A stretch of DNA of 9,146 nt from Pseudomonadota bacterium (GTDB taxonomy: Bacteria > Pseudomonadota > Gammaproteobacteria > Burkholderiales > Burkholderiaceae_C), in contig JAEWPH010000169.1 of assembly GCA_023460715.1 (NCBI GenBank), positions 1 through 9,146 on the forward strand. Direction: 5' to 3'. Below the pieces are notes generated by a model. It did no database searches. It saw nothing but the letters and a program-made list of their open reading frames with translations, and was not told where the DNA came from. The number at the start of each line of letters is the position of its first letter. Within the stretch, counting starts at the first letter, position 1. Of the stretch, positions 1 to 5,460 are shown piece by piece. The translations under genes were made by a program, and so were the position numbers.

Positions 1-4
1 CCTT

Positions 5-24
5 GTGCGTGTGCATACACGCAC
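5..24. repeat. Short perfect inverted repeat at window edge
   Basis: Arms GTGCGTGT (5-12) and ACACGCAC (17-24) are exact reverse complements around a 4-base centre. It lies 67 to 87 bases beyond the stop of the LysR gene that ends at 92. No T-run follows on either strand, so it is not a convincing intrinsic terminator. It could be an operator for a gene off the left edge. Nothing in the window decides this. Confidence 0.4.
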
Positions 25-78
25 GGCGTCGCGCGCCTTGATGGGCGGGCTGGGATGAGCTTCGCGACCCCTTCCATC

Positions 79-98
79 GCGTTAACAGGCCCTAACGC
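79..98 (-). repeat. Stem-loop overlapping the LysR stop codon
   Basis: GCGTTA (79-84) and TAACGC (93-98) are exact inverted arms with an 8-base loop. The right arm contains the TAG stop of the LysR gene (92-94, minus strand). It could protect the 3' end of the message or help termination, but no uridine tract follows it on the minus strand. Confidence 0.3.
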
Positions 99-985
99 CG
101 CTGCGCAGCGACCTCCCGCACCAGGTCCCATGCCGCCTGGGCCACGGGCGCCAGCGCCCGGTTGCGGCGGTGCACCAGCACGATCTCGCGGTCCACGCGC
201 GGCAGCAGCGGGCGCACGGCCAGGCGCGGCAGGCCCTCGGGCGGCAGCGCCAGCGTAGGGATCACCGACACGCCCAGGCCGGCGTCCAGCATGCGGAAGA
301 TGGTGGTGGGGTGGCCCACCTCCTGCGCCACGGTGTGCGGCACGCCCTGGTCGGCCAGGGCCCGGTCGATGAGCCGGCGGCTGCCCGAGGCATGGTCCAG
401 CAGCACCAGCGATTCGCCGGCCAGGTCCGTCCAGCGCACCTGCCGCTTGCGCGCCAGCCGGTGGCCGGGCGGGCAGGCCAGGCAGAACGGTTCGGCCAGG
501 ATGGTCTCGCACTCCAGCAGCTCTCGGTCACCGGGGTCGATCACCACGCCGAAGTCCACTTCGCCCGAGAGCACGCTGTCCAGCACGGCGCTCTGGTGGC
601 GGTCCAGCAGCACGAGCTGGATGCCGGGCAGTGCCGTCTGGCAGTGCGCGATGCAGTCCGGCATGAGGTTGGCCGACAGCGTGGGGCTGCTGGCCACGCG
701 CACGCGGCCGCGCGGGTCGGTGGCCATGCCGCGCACGTCCAGCAGCGTGCTTTCTAAATCTTCCAGCACGCGGGTGAGGCGGGCGGCCAGGCTGCGTCCG
801 GCTTCTGTCAGCTCCACCTCGCGCGTGGTGCGGTTGAGAAGCTTCAGGCCCAACTGCGCCTCCAGTTCGTTGATGGCGCGGCTGACGGCGGGCTGCGTGA
901 GCCCGACGCGCTCGCCGGTGCGGCTGAAGTTGCGCGTGGCGGCGACGGACTGGAAGACCTCCAGCTGGCGCAGGGTGACATTCAT
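92..985 (-). CDS. LysR-family transcriptional regulator
   Basis: A 297-residue DNA-binding regulator of the usual LysR length. The winged helix-turn-helix spans residues 3-61 and shows the family pattern: LRQLEVFQSVAATRNFSRT, then LTQPAVSRAINELE, then LLNRTTREVELTEAG. Residues from about 90 to 290 form the periplasmic-binding-protein-like effector domain, including VRVASSPTLSANLMP, VDFGVV and LDAGLGVSVIP. It is divergent from the SBF-like transporter at 1079, with 93 bp between the starts. In LysR systems this arrangement usually means the regulator controls its neighbour and itself, so the transporter is the likely target (inference). The start at 985 fits the family N-terminus, but no Shine-Dalgarno sequence precedes it. 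A TATGAT -10-like hexamer ends only 8 bases upstream, so a leaderless or very short 5' leader is possible. The effector cannot be deduced. Confidence 0.95.
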   Translation of the reverse strand: MNVTLRQLEVFQSVAATRNFSRTGERVGLTQPAVSRAINELEAQLGLKLLNRTTREVELTEAGRSLAARLTRVLEDLESTLLDVRGMATDPRGRVRVASSPTLSANLMPDCIAHCQTALPGIQLVLLDRHQSAVLDSVLSGEVDFGVVIDPGDRELLECETILAEPFCLACPPGHRLARKRQVRWTDLAGESLVLLDHASGSRRLIDRALADQGVPHTVAQEVGHPTTIFRMLDAGLGVSVIPTLALPPEGLPRLAVRPLLPRVDREIVLVHRRNRALAPVAQAAWDLVREVAAQRR

Positions 986-993
986 GCGCAGAG

Positions 994-999
994 ATCATA
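994..999 (-). promoter_or_regulatory. Possible -10 box of the LysR gene
   Basis: Read on the minus strand, 999 to 994 is TATGAT, five of six matches to the sigma-70 -10 consensus. It is followed by 8 bases and then the ATG at 985. I see no good -35 at the right distance. If it is used, transcription would begin within a base or two of the start codon. Confidence 0.3.
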
Positions 1000-1025
1000 A
1001 AACCATCAGAACAATCCATTTCACT

Positions 1026-1047
1026 TTGGAATCGCAGGCGGTTCCAA
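1026..1047. promoter_or_regulatory. Candidate LysR operator palindrome between divergent genes
   Basis: Arms TTGGAATCGC (1026-1035) and GCGGTTCCAA (1038-1047) are inverted repeats with 9 of 10 positions pairing and a 2-base centre. The palindrome lies inside the 93-bp gap between the LysR gene (start 985) and the transporter (start 1079), 31 bases upstream of the transporter start. LysR proteins bind dyads in such gaps, so this is the best operator candidate. It does not centre neatly on the textbook T-N11-A spacing, so the assignment rests on symmetry and position only. Confidence 0.5.
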
Positions 1048-1078
1048 TAGCGGCTTCCTTCGCACCGCGTTTTCATCC

Positions 1079-2095
1079 ATGGCCCGCCCCCGATTCCTTC
1101 CCGACAACTTCACGCTCGCGCTGCTGACCACCGTGGCGCTCGCCAGCCTGCTGCCCGCCTCGGGCGCCGTGGCGCATTTCTTCGAGAACCTCACGGTGGC
1201 CGCGGTGGCGCTGCTGTTCTTCCTGCACGGCGCCAAGCTGTCGCGCGACGCCATCGTCGCGGGCATCAGCCACTGGCGGCTGCACCTGGTGGTGGTGGGC
1301 GCCACCTTCGTGCTGTTCCCGCTGCTGGGCTGGGCGCTCAAGCCGCTGCTGCTGCCGCTGGTCACGCCGGATCTGTATGTGGGCGTGATCTACCTGTGCG
1401 TCCTGCCGGCCACCGTGCAGTCCGCCATCGCCTTCACCGCCATGGCGCGCGGCAACATGCCGGCGGCCATCTGCAGCGCATCGGCCTCCACGCTGCTGGG
1501 CATCGTCATCACGCCGCTGCTGGTGGGGCTGCTCATGCCCGAGGCCAACGGCGCCAGCGCCCACCACGACACGCTGCAGAACATCGGCCGCATCACGCTG
1601 CAGCTGTTGGTGCCCTTCGTGGCCGGACATTTGATGCGCCCGTGGATCGGCGGCTTCGTCAAGCGCCACGCGCCGGTGCTGAAGTTCGTGGACCAGGGCT
1701 CCATCCTGCTCGTCGTCTACACCGCGTTCAGCGCGGCGGTGGTCGAGGGGCTGTGGAGCCAGCTGCCGCTGCCGGCGCTGGCGGGCCTGGTGGTCGTGTG
1801 CGCCGTGCTGCTCGCGCTGGCGCTGGTGTCCACCACCTGGCTGGCGCGCCGGCTGGGCTTCTCCAAGGAGGATGAGATCACCATCGTCTTCTGCGGCTCC
1901 AAGAAGAGCCTGGCCAGCGGGGTGCCCATGGCCAAGGTGCTCTTCGCCTCGCACGCCGTGGGCGCCATTCTGCTGCCGCTCATGGTGTTCCACCAGATGC
2001 AGCTGATGGTCTGCGCCGTGCTGGCCCAGCGCTATGCGCGCCGCGCGGAACTTGTGCAGGAGCCCGCCGCACAAGCTGCGCCGACCGGGCGCTGA
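1079..2095 (+). CDS. SBF-like (bile acid:sodium symporter fold) transporter, YfeH type
   Basis: A 338-residue inner-membrane protein made largely of hydrophobic segments, about nine or ten by eye. Family-like blocks are FFLHGAKLS (residues 47-55), PATVQSAIAFTAMARGN (110-126), FCGSKKSLASGVPMAKVLF (271-289) and PLMVFHQMQL (300-309). These match the SBF_like branch that includes E. coli YfeH and yeast Rch1. Members have the bile-acid/sodium symporter fold, but their substrate in bacteria is generally unknown and bile acids should not be assumed. The last 20 or so residues are an Ala/Pro-rich cytosolic tail. No strong Shine-Dalgarno is visible before 1079, but this start gives the expected short N-terminus before the first membrane segment. 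It is divergent from a LysR gene that probably regulates it. Its stop is 6 bases from the inverted-repeat element at 2102. Confidence 0.9.
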   Translation: MARPRFLPDNFTLALLTTVALASLLPASGAVAHFFENLTVAAVALLFFLHGAKLSRDAIVAGISHWRLHLVVVGATFVLFPLLGWALKPLLLPLVTPDLYVGVIYLCVLPATVQSAIAFTAMARGNMPAAICSASASTLLGIVITPLLVGLLMPEANGASAHHDTLQNIGRITLQLLVPFVAGHLMRPWIGGFVKRHAPVLKFVDQGSILLVVYTAFSAAVVEGLWSQLPLPALAGLVVVCAVLLALALVSTTWLARRLGFSKEDEITIVFCGSKKSLASGVPMAKVLFASHAVGAILLPLMVFHQMQLMVCAVLAQRYARRAELVQEPAAQAAPTGR

Positions 2096-2101
2096 GGCCA
2101 C

Positions 2102-2371
2102 AGAGCCTGTTTACGATCTTCCAGGGGGCGCGCAGCGGCCTTTGCGGGATGGGATGCCAGGCGCGGTGCGCAGTGGATAGCCCGGCTATCCACCAGCATC
2201 GCAACGCCGCAGACCGCCCGCAAACGCCACTGCCCGAAGGGTTGGAGCGAAATCGGGGGATTGGACGCCCCGGCTGCTTGCATGGGCACGAGCCCATGCG
2301 GCGCATCCGCAGCATCCACTCATCCCGATTGCGCTCCAACGCGATCCCCTGTGAGATCGTAAACAGGCTCT
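2102..2371. mobile_element. MITE-like 270-bp element with 18-bp perfect terminal inverted repeats
   Basis: The left end AGAGCCTGTTTACGATCT (2102-2119) is the exact reverse complement of 2354-2371. Pairing continues inward imperfectly through an AGGGG/CCCCT block. Nested inside are a 17-bp pair, 2241-2257 with 2324-2340 (16 of 17 paired), a hairpin at 2173-2193 with arms GTGGATAGCC and GGCTATCCAC, and another at 2280-2299 with arms GCATGGGC and GCCCATGC. No transposase or other credible gene lies inside. The layout suggests a non-autonomous miniature element or a shrunken insertion sequence. No clear target-site duplication is seen: the three flanking bases are CAC on the left and CAA on the right. 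The GAGCCTGTT-type end is reminiscent of some IS5-group ends, but I cannot assign a parent. A structured non-mobile intergenic repeat is the alternative. Confidence 0.6.
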
Positions 2372-2399
2372 CAAGGGCGGTCGTTCCGCCCTCGGCCTG

Positions 2400-2521
2400 G
2401 TCCACGGTCACGCCCAAGGCTAGCGGCCGCCGCGCAAGGGCCGCCCCGCCGCGCTGGCGGCGTCCCCCTTCCCATCGCGCAGCGATGAGAGAAGGGGGAA
2501 GGCGCGTAGCGCCTCAGGGGG
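2400..2521 (-). repeat. REP-like chain of stem-loops between convergent genes
   Basis: Consecutive inverted repeats are packed here: GCGGCC (2423-2428) with GGCCGC (2439-2444); CGCCGC (2447-2452) with GCGGCG (2457-2462); CCCCCTT (2464-2470) with AAGGGGG (2492-2498), enclosing ATCGC/GCGAT (2474-2486); and GGCGC (2501-2505) with GCGCC (2509-2513). The sequence closely resembles an intergenic repeat I recall as common in Comamonadaceae genomes (memory, not a search). It lies directly downstream of the dehydrogenase on the minus strand and its end overlaps that gene's last codons. It may act as a transcription terminator or 3'-end stabiliser for the convergent genes. Outer boundaries are approximate. 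A further short hairpin, AGGGCGG/CCGCCCT at 2374-2392, sits between this repeat and the element ending at 2371. Confidence 0.6.
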
Positions 2522-3578
2522 TTGTCTGCAGAGTCCCCATGTCGATCACGAAGCGGTAGCGCACATCGCTCTTCAGCATGCGCTCGTAGGCGTCGTTGAT
2601 CTCGTCCATGCGGATCGTTTCGATATCCGAGACGATGCCGTGCTGGGCGCAGAAGTCGAGCATCTCCTGCGTTTCGCGGATGCCGCCGATCAGCGAGCCG
2701 GCCAGCCGGCGGCGCTTCATGATCAGGCTGAACACATTGGGCGCCGGGTGCGGGCTGCCGGGCGCGCCCACCAACGTCATGGTGCCGTCGAGCGTCAGCA
2801 GTGCGAGGAAGGCGTCCAGGTTGTGCGGCGCCGCCACGGTGTTCACGATCAGGTCAAAGCTGTTGGCGTGGGCCGCCATCTCGTCGGCGTTCTTGGACAC
2901 CACGACCTCGTGCGCGCCCAGGCGCAGCGCGTCGTCGCGCTTGTCGGCCGAGGTGGTGAACAGCACCACGTGCGCGCCCATGGCGCGTGCGATCTTCACG
3001 CCCATGTGGCCCAGGCCGCCCAGTCCGACGATGCCCACCTTCTTGCCGGGGCCCGCGTTCCACTGCCGCAGCGGCGAGTAGGTGGTGATGCCGGCGCACA
3101 GCAGCGGCGCCACGGCGGCCAGCGAGCCGGCATCGTGGGTGATCTTGAGCACGAAGTTCTCGCGCACTACGATCTGCGCGGAATAGCCGCCGAAGGTGTT
3201 CGCGCCCGTGCCCTGTTCGGGGCCGTTGTAGGTGCCCGTGAACCCGTTCTCGCAGTACTGCTCCAGGCCATCGCCGCAGGGCTGGCAGTGCTGGCAGCTG
3301 TCGACCATGCAGCCCACGCCGACCAGGTCGCCGACCTGGAACTTGGACACCAATGCGCCCGTGGCCGTGACGCGGCCCACGATCTCATGGCCGGGCACGC
3401 TGGGGTACTGCGTGCCGCCCCATTCGCCGCGCGCGGTGTGCAGGTCCGAATGGCAGACGCCGCAGTACAGGATGTCGATGGCCACGTCCAGATCGCCGGG
3501 CGCGCGGCGTTCGATGGTGAGCGGGCCCAGGGGCGCGGTGGACGATGTGGCTCCGTAGGCCAGGGTGGCAGTGCGCAT
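2514..3578 (-). CDS. Zinc-dependent NAD(P)H alcohol/aldehyde dehydrogenase, YahK/CAD type
   Basis: A 354-residue cytosolic medium-chain dehydrogenase that should interconvert aldehydes and primary alcohols. Catalytic zinc ligands are visible as C39 (CGVCHSD), H64 (PGHE) and C161 (LLCAGIT). Structural zinc cysteines are C95, C98, C101 and C109, in the stretch DSCQHCQPC followed by LEQYC. The Rossmann motif GLGGLGHMGVK is at residues 185-195. The following FTTSADKR favours NADPH over NADH by analogy with cinnamyl alcohol dehydrogenases. Length and order match the YahK-like branch, typically broad-specificity aldehyde reductases. The start is supported by GGAG 8 bases upstream. The C-terminus ends Thr-Thr-Pro-stop within the repeat at 2400-2521, which appears to provide the stop codon. 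No operon partner is seen: the tautomerase upstream on the same strand ends 203 bases before this start. The physiological substrate is unknown. Confidence 0.95.
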   Translation of the reverse strand: MRTATLAYGATSSTAPLGPLTIERRAPGDLDVAIDILYCGVCHSDLHTARGEWGGTQYPSVPGHEIVGRVTATGALVSKFQVGDLVGVGCMVDSCQHCQPCGDGLEQYCENGFTGTYNGPEQGTGANTFGGYSAQIVVRENFVLKITHDAGSLAAVAPLLCAGITTYSPLRQWNAGPGKKVGIVGLGGLGHMGVKIARAMGAHVVLFTTSADKRDDALRLGAHEVVVSKNADEMAAHANSFDLIVNTVAAPHNLDAFLALLTLDGTMTLVGAPGSPHPAPNVFSLIMKRRRLAGSLIGGIRETQEMLDFCAQHGIVSDIETIRMDEINDAYERMLKSDVRYRFVIDMGTLQTTP

Positions 3579-3781
3579 GGTGGTGGCTCCGGTGGGTGGG
3601 TGGATGACAGCGGCCGACCTTAGCCGAACCGGTGTCGCCCTGCCAACGGCCCGGCGTTCAACCCCCAGCGGAATGCGGACACCGGCAGCGCGCCGATGTC
3701 CCTGGCGGACTGGTAGTCGCGCGGGCGGACGGAGGAGACCGGTGGGAAGCCCTGTGCCGTTCAGTCAGCGGATGCGCGGAT

Positions 3782-4180
3782 TCAAACGCCCGCCTGCTGG
3801 TGCCGCCACTCCTGCGTGCGGCCCCCGTAGCCGTAAGCGGCGGCGCGGGCGTCGACCAGGTGCACATAGCTGACCGGATGCAGATCCGGCCGCAATGCGA
3901 CGAAGGCCGCGAACACCTCGCGCAGGTACTGCGCCTTCTCGGCCTTGGTGTTCGTTTCGTCCGTGATGCTGATGTCGAGGTGGAACGCGCTCTGCTCCAG
4001 CTCTTCCAGCGATGCGCTGCCCACGAACCACTGCGCGGCCGGTATGAACTGCACGGTCGTGGCGATCACAGGCAGCTGCTTGCCCAGCACCCGCTGGGTG
4101 ATGTCCGAAACGGCTTGCATGGCACGGCGGGCGAGGGCGGCGTCGGGCTTGCCGCTGAGGTGGATGACGGTGTGGGGCAT
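3782..4180 (-). CDS. Tautomerase-superfamily protein
   Basis: A 132-residue protein beginning MPHTVIHL, so removal of Met would expose Pro at position 2, the general base of the 4-oxalocrotonate tautomerase superfamily. The length fits a fused double beta-alpha-beta unit: roughly residues 4-50 and 65-111, the second including FHLDISITDETN, LREVFAAF and SYVHLVDA. The tail has GYGGRTQEW, a block I associate with bacterial 'tautomerase family' proteins. Such enzymes shift keto-enol or double-bond position in small acids; the substrate here is unknown. The start is supported by GGAG 6 bases upstream. It is divergent from the LysR gene at 4301 across 120 bp, a common arrangement that makes it the likely regulated target. 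It is too diverged by eye to name as a specific aromatic-degradation isomerase. Confidence 0.85.
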   Translation of the reverse strand: MPHTVIHLSGKPDAALARRAMQAVSDITQRVLGKQLPVIATTVQFIPAAQWFVGSASLEELEQSAFHLDISITDETNTKAEKAQYLREVFAAFVALRPDLHPVSYVHLVDARAAAYGYGGRTQEWRHQQAGV

Positions 4181-4226
4181 GGCGATCTCCGGTGCAGTGA
4201 TAGTGATGCGCCCAATTCTTCGCTAC

Positions 4227-4253
4227 TTGTATCCATCGGAAAAGCGGGATAAT
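4227..4253 (+). promoter_or_regulatory. Possible sigma-70 promoter of the second LysR gene
   Basis: GATAAT at 4248-4253 matches the -10 consensus at five of six positions. TTGTAT at 4227-4232 is a weak -35 (three of six) with a short 15-base spacer. The start codon is 47 bases downstream of the -10. The poor -35 would suit an activated or autoregulated promoter. Confidence 0.35.
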
Positions 4254-4284
4254 CAGAAGTCATCCGACGGTTTTGCCGATGGAT
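4231..4284. promoter_or_regulatory. Spaced inverted repeat in LysR/tautomerase gap (candidate operator)
   Basis: ATCCATCGG (4231-4239) and CCGATGGAT (4276-4284) are exact inverted repeats separated by 36 bases. A smaller dyad, TATCC (4230-4234) and GGATA (4247-4251), overlaps the -10 region. Both lie in the 120-bp gap between divergent starts at 4180 and 4301, where a LysR protein would bind. The wide spacing could mean two half-site regions bound by one tetramer. Confidence 0.4.
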
Positions 4285-4300
4285 CAAACGGAGGCTTCGC

Positions 4301-5173
4301 ATGCGCCCCTTTCCGCTGGACCAGCTCCAGAGCTTCGTTGCCGTGGTCGATGCCGGCAGCCTCACCTCCGGCGCGCCCCGGGTGTCCCTGTCGCAATCGG
4401 CCGTGAGCGAACAGTTGCGCAAGCTGGAAGACCAGGCCGGCCAGGCGCTGCTGGTGCGCTCCAAGGCCGGCGTGGTGCCGACTCCGGCGGGGCTGCGCCT
4501 GCTGGCGCACGCACGGCGCCTGCTGGCGCTGAGCGAAGAGGCCTGGCGCGACCTGCGCGGCGTGGCCCTGCAGGGCACGCTGCGCCTCGGGGTGACCGAT
4601 TACTTTCGTCCGGCCGATCTGGCGGGGCTGCTGGCGCGCATGCAGGCGCAGTACCCCGGTGTGCGCCTGCGGGTCACGGTGCAAAAGAGCGGCGAGATCG
4701 AGGCTGCGTATGCGCAGGGCGGCTTCGACGTCGGCCTGACCCTACGGCTGCCCGCTGCCGCAGGAGGGCGCTCTTCCGGCGGCCATGTGCTGCGACACGA
4801 GCCCTTGCACTGGATGGGCGCCGTGCAGGCCCTGGGCGCACCGCCGGCGGCCGGGGTGCCGCTGCGTCTGCTGGCCCTGCCCGATACGTGTTCGCTGCAC
4901 CAGTTCACGGTGGCCTTGCTGCGGCGCCGGCGCGTGCCGTTCGCCATCACGCTCATGGCCTCCGGCGTGGCCGGGCTGCAGTCCGCGCTGGCCGCAGGCC
5001 TGGGCATTGCCTGCCTGAACGCCTCGGCCTTGGGCGAGGGGGTGCAGGTGCTGCCTGCGGCGTGGAAGCTGCCCGCGCTGCCGCAGGCGCGCTTCGTGGT
5101 CCTGCCGCCGCGTGCCGGCGAATCGGACTTCGTCCAGCGTGCACGCCAGGTGCTGGCGGCCGACTTCGGCTAG
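4301..5173 (+). CDS. LysR-family transcriptional regulator
   Basis: A 290-residue LysR protein. The N-terminal winged helix-turn-helix covers residues 5-63 (LDQLQSFVAVVDAGSLTS, then LSQSAVSEQLRKLED, then a PTPAG wing end). The effector domain follows from about residue 92 (GTLRLGVTDYFRPADLAGLLARM), with FDVGLTLR and the conserved LAAGLGIACLNAS near residues 230-243. The start is well supported by GGAGG at 4290-4294, 6 bases before the ATG. It is divergent from the tautomerase gene and probably regulates it and itself (inference from layout). The stop TAG at 5171-5173 overlaps the stop of the convergent small gene. It shares only family-level resemblance with the regulator at 92-985, so it is not a recent duplicate. 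The effector is unknown. Confidence 0.95.
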   Translation: MRPFPLDQLQSFVAVVDAGSLTSGAPRVSLSQSAVSEQLRKLEDQAGQALLVRSKAGVVPTPAGLRLLAHARRLLALSEEAWRDLRGVALQGTLRLGVTDYFRPADLAGLLARMQAQYPGVRLRVTVQKSGEIEAAYAQGGFDVGLTLRLPAAAGGRSSGGHVLRHEPLHWMGAVQALGAPPAAGVPLRLLALPDTCSLHQFTVALLRRRRVPFAITLMASGVAGLQSALAAGLGIACLNASALGEGVQVLPAAWKLPALPQARFVVLPPRAGESDFVQRARQVLAADFG

Positions 5174-5343
5174 GGCTGCTTGCGTTCCGCCTGCTCTTCC
5201 TCGCCGGGCGGCACCTTCAGGCGGTCGTTCCGGACCTCTTTCATCATGTCCTCGCCCACCGGGTCCTTGCCGTCGAGCGGTATGTCGTTTTCCTGGGTGA
5301 CTTCCGGTTCGTCGCTGGCGGGCTTGCGTGGGGTGGTGGACAT
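5170..5343 (-). CDS. Small acidic, probably disordered protein (57 aa)
   Basis: Function not recognised. The 57-residue product has 15 Asp/Glu and 9 Lys/Arg, many Pro and Gly, and no Cys, His, Trp, Tyr or Phe, so it is very likely soluble and disordered. It begins MSTTPRKPAS and carries VGEDMMKEVRNDRLKVPPGE in its second half. I chose the ATG at 5343 over an upstream ATG at 5421 because GGAG lies 6 bases before it, and because the intervening translation has a Gly/Ala/His look unlike the rest. I vaguely recall similar short hypothetical proteins in Burkholderiales (memory only). It is downstream of the Na/Pi transporter gene on the same strand, 117 bp away, and could share its transcript. It converges on the LysR gene with a 4-base overlap at CTAG. 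Confidence 0.75.
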   Translation of the reverse strand: MSTTPRKPASDEPEVTQENDIPLDGKDPVGEDMMKEVRNDRLKVPPGEEEQAERKQP

Positions 5344-5460
5344 GGCGGCTCCAAAGTGAAGGAATGGGTGGAGTCCATGCTGGCATGCACCGCCCGCCGC
5401 CCACGTAGGCGCTGGCCGCACTGCGGCGCGCGCAGGGTCTTGCGCCCCTGCCTGCTGGCG

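Noticed and set aside
162..1127. A 321-codon plus-strand frame antisense to the first LysR gene
   Set aside because: Ser/Arg/Thr-rich shadow that crosses the divergent promoter gap. The LysR protein on the minus strand is intact.
1073..2101. A 342-codon minus-strand frame antisense to the transporter
   Set aside because: Translation is His/Gln/Arg-rich without motifs. The plus strand encodes clear membrane segments and SBF-like motifs.
2149..2559. Open frames inside the 2096-2513 gap (plus and minus)
   Set aside because: They run across the inverted repeats, have no ribosome binding site or recognisable domain, and one enters the dehydrogenase in antisense. I treat the gap as repeats, not genes.
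2640..3623. A 327-codon plus-strand frame antisense to the dehydrogenase
   Set aside because: His/Ala/Gln/Val-rich shadow. The opposite strand encodes a complete dehydrogenase with all zinc ligands.
92..5173. The two LysR genes as a recent duplication
   Set aside because: They share only the general LysR pattern; helix-turn-helix and effector-domain residues differ widely.
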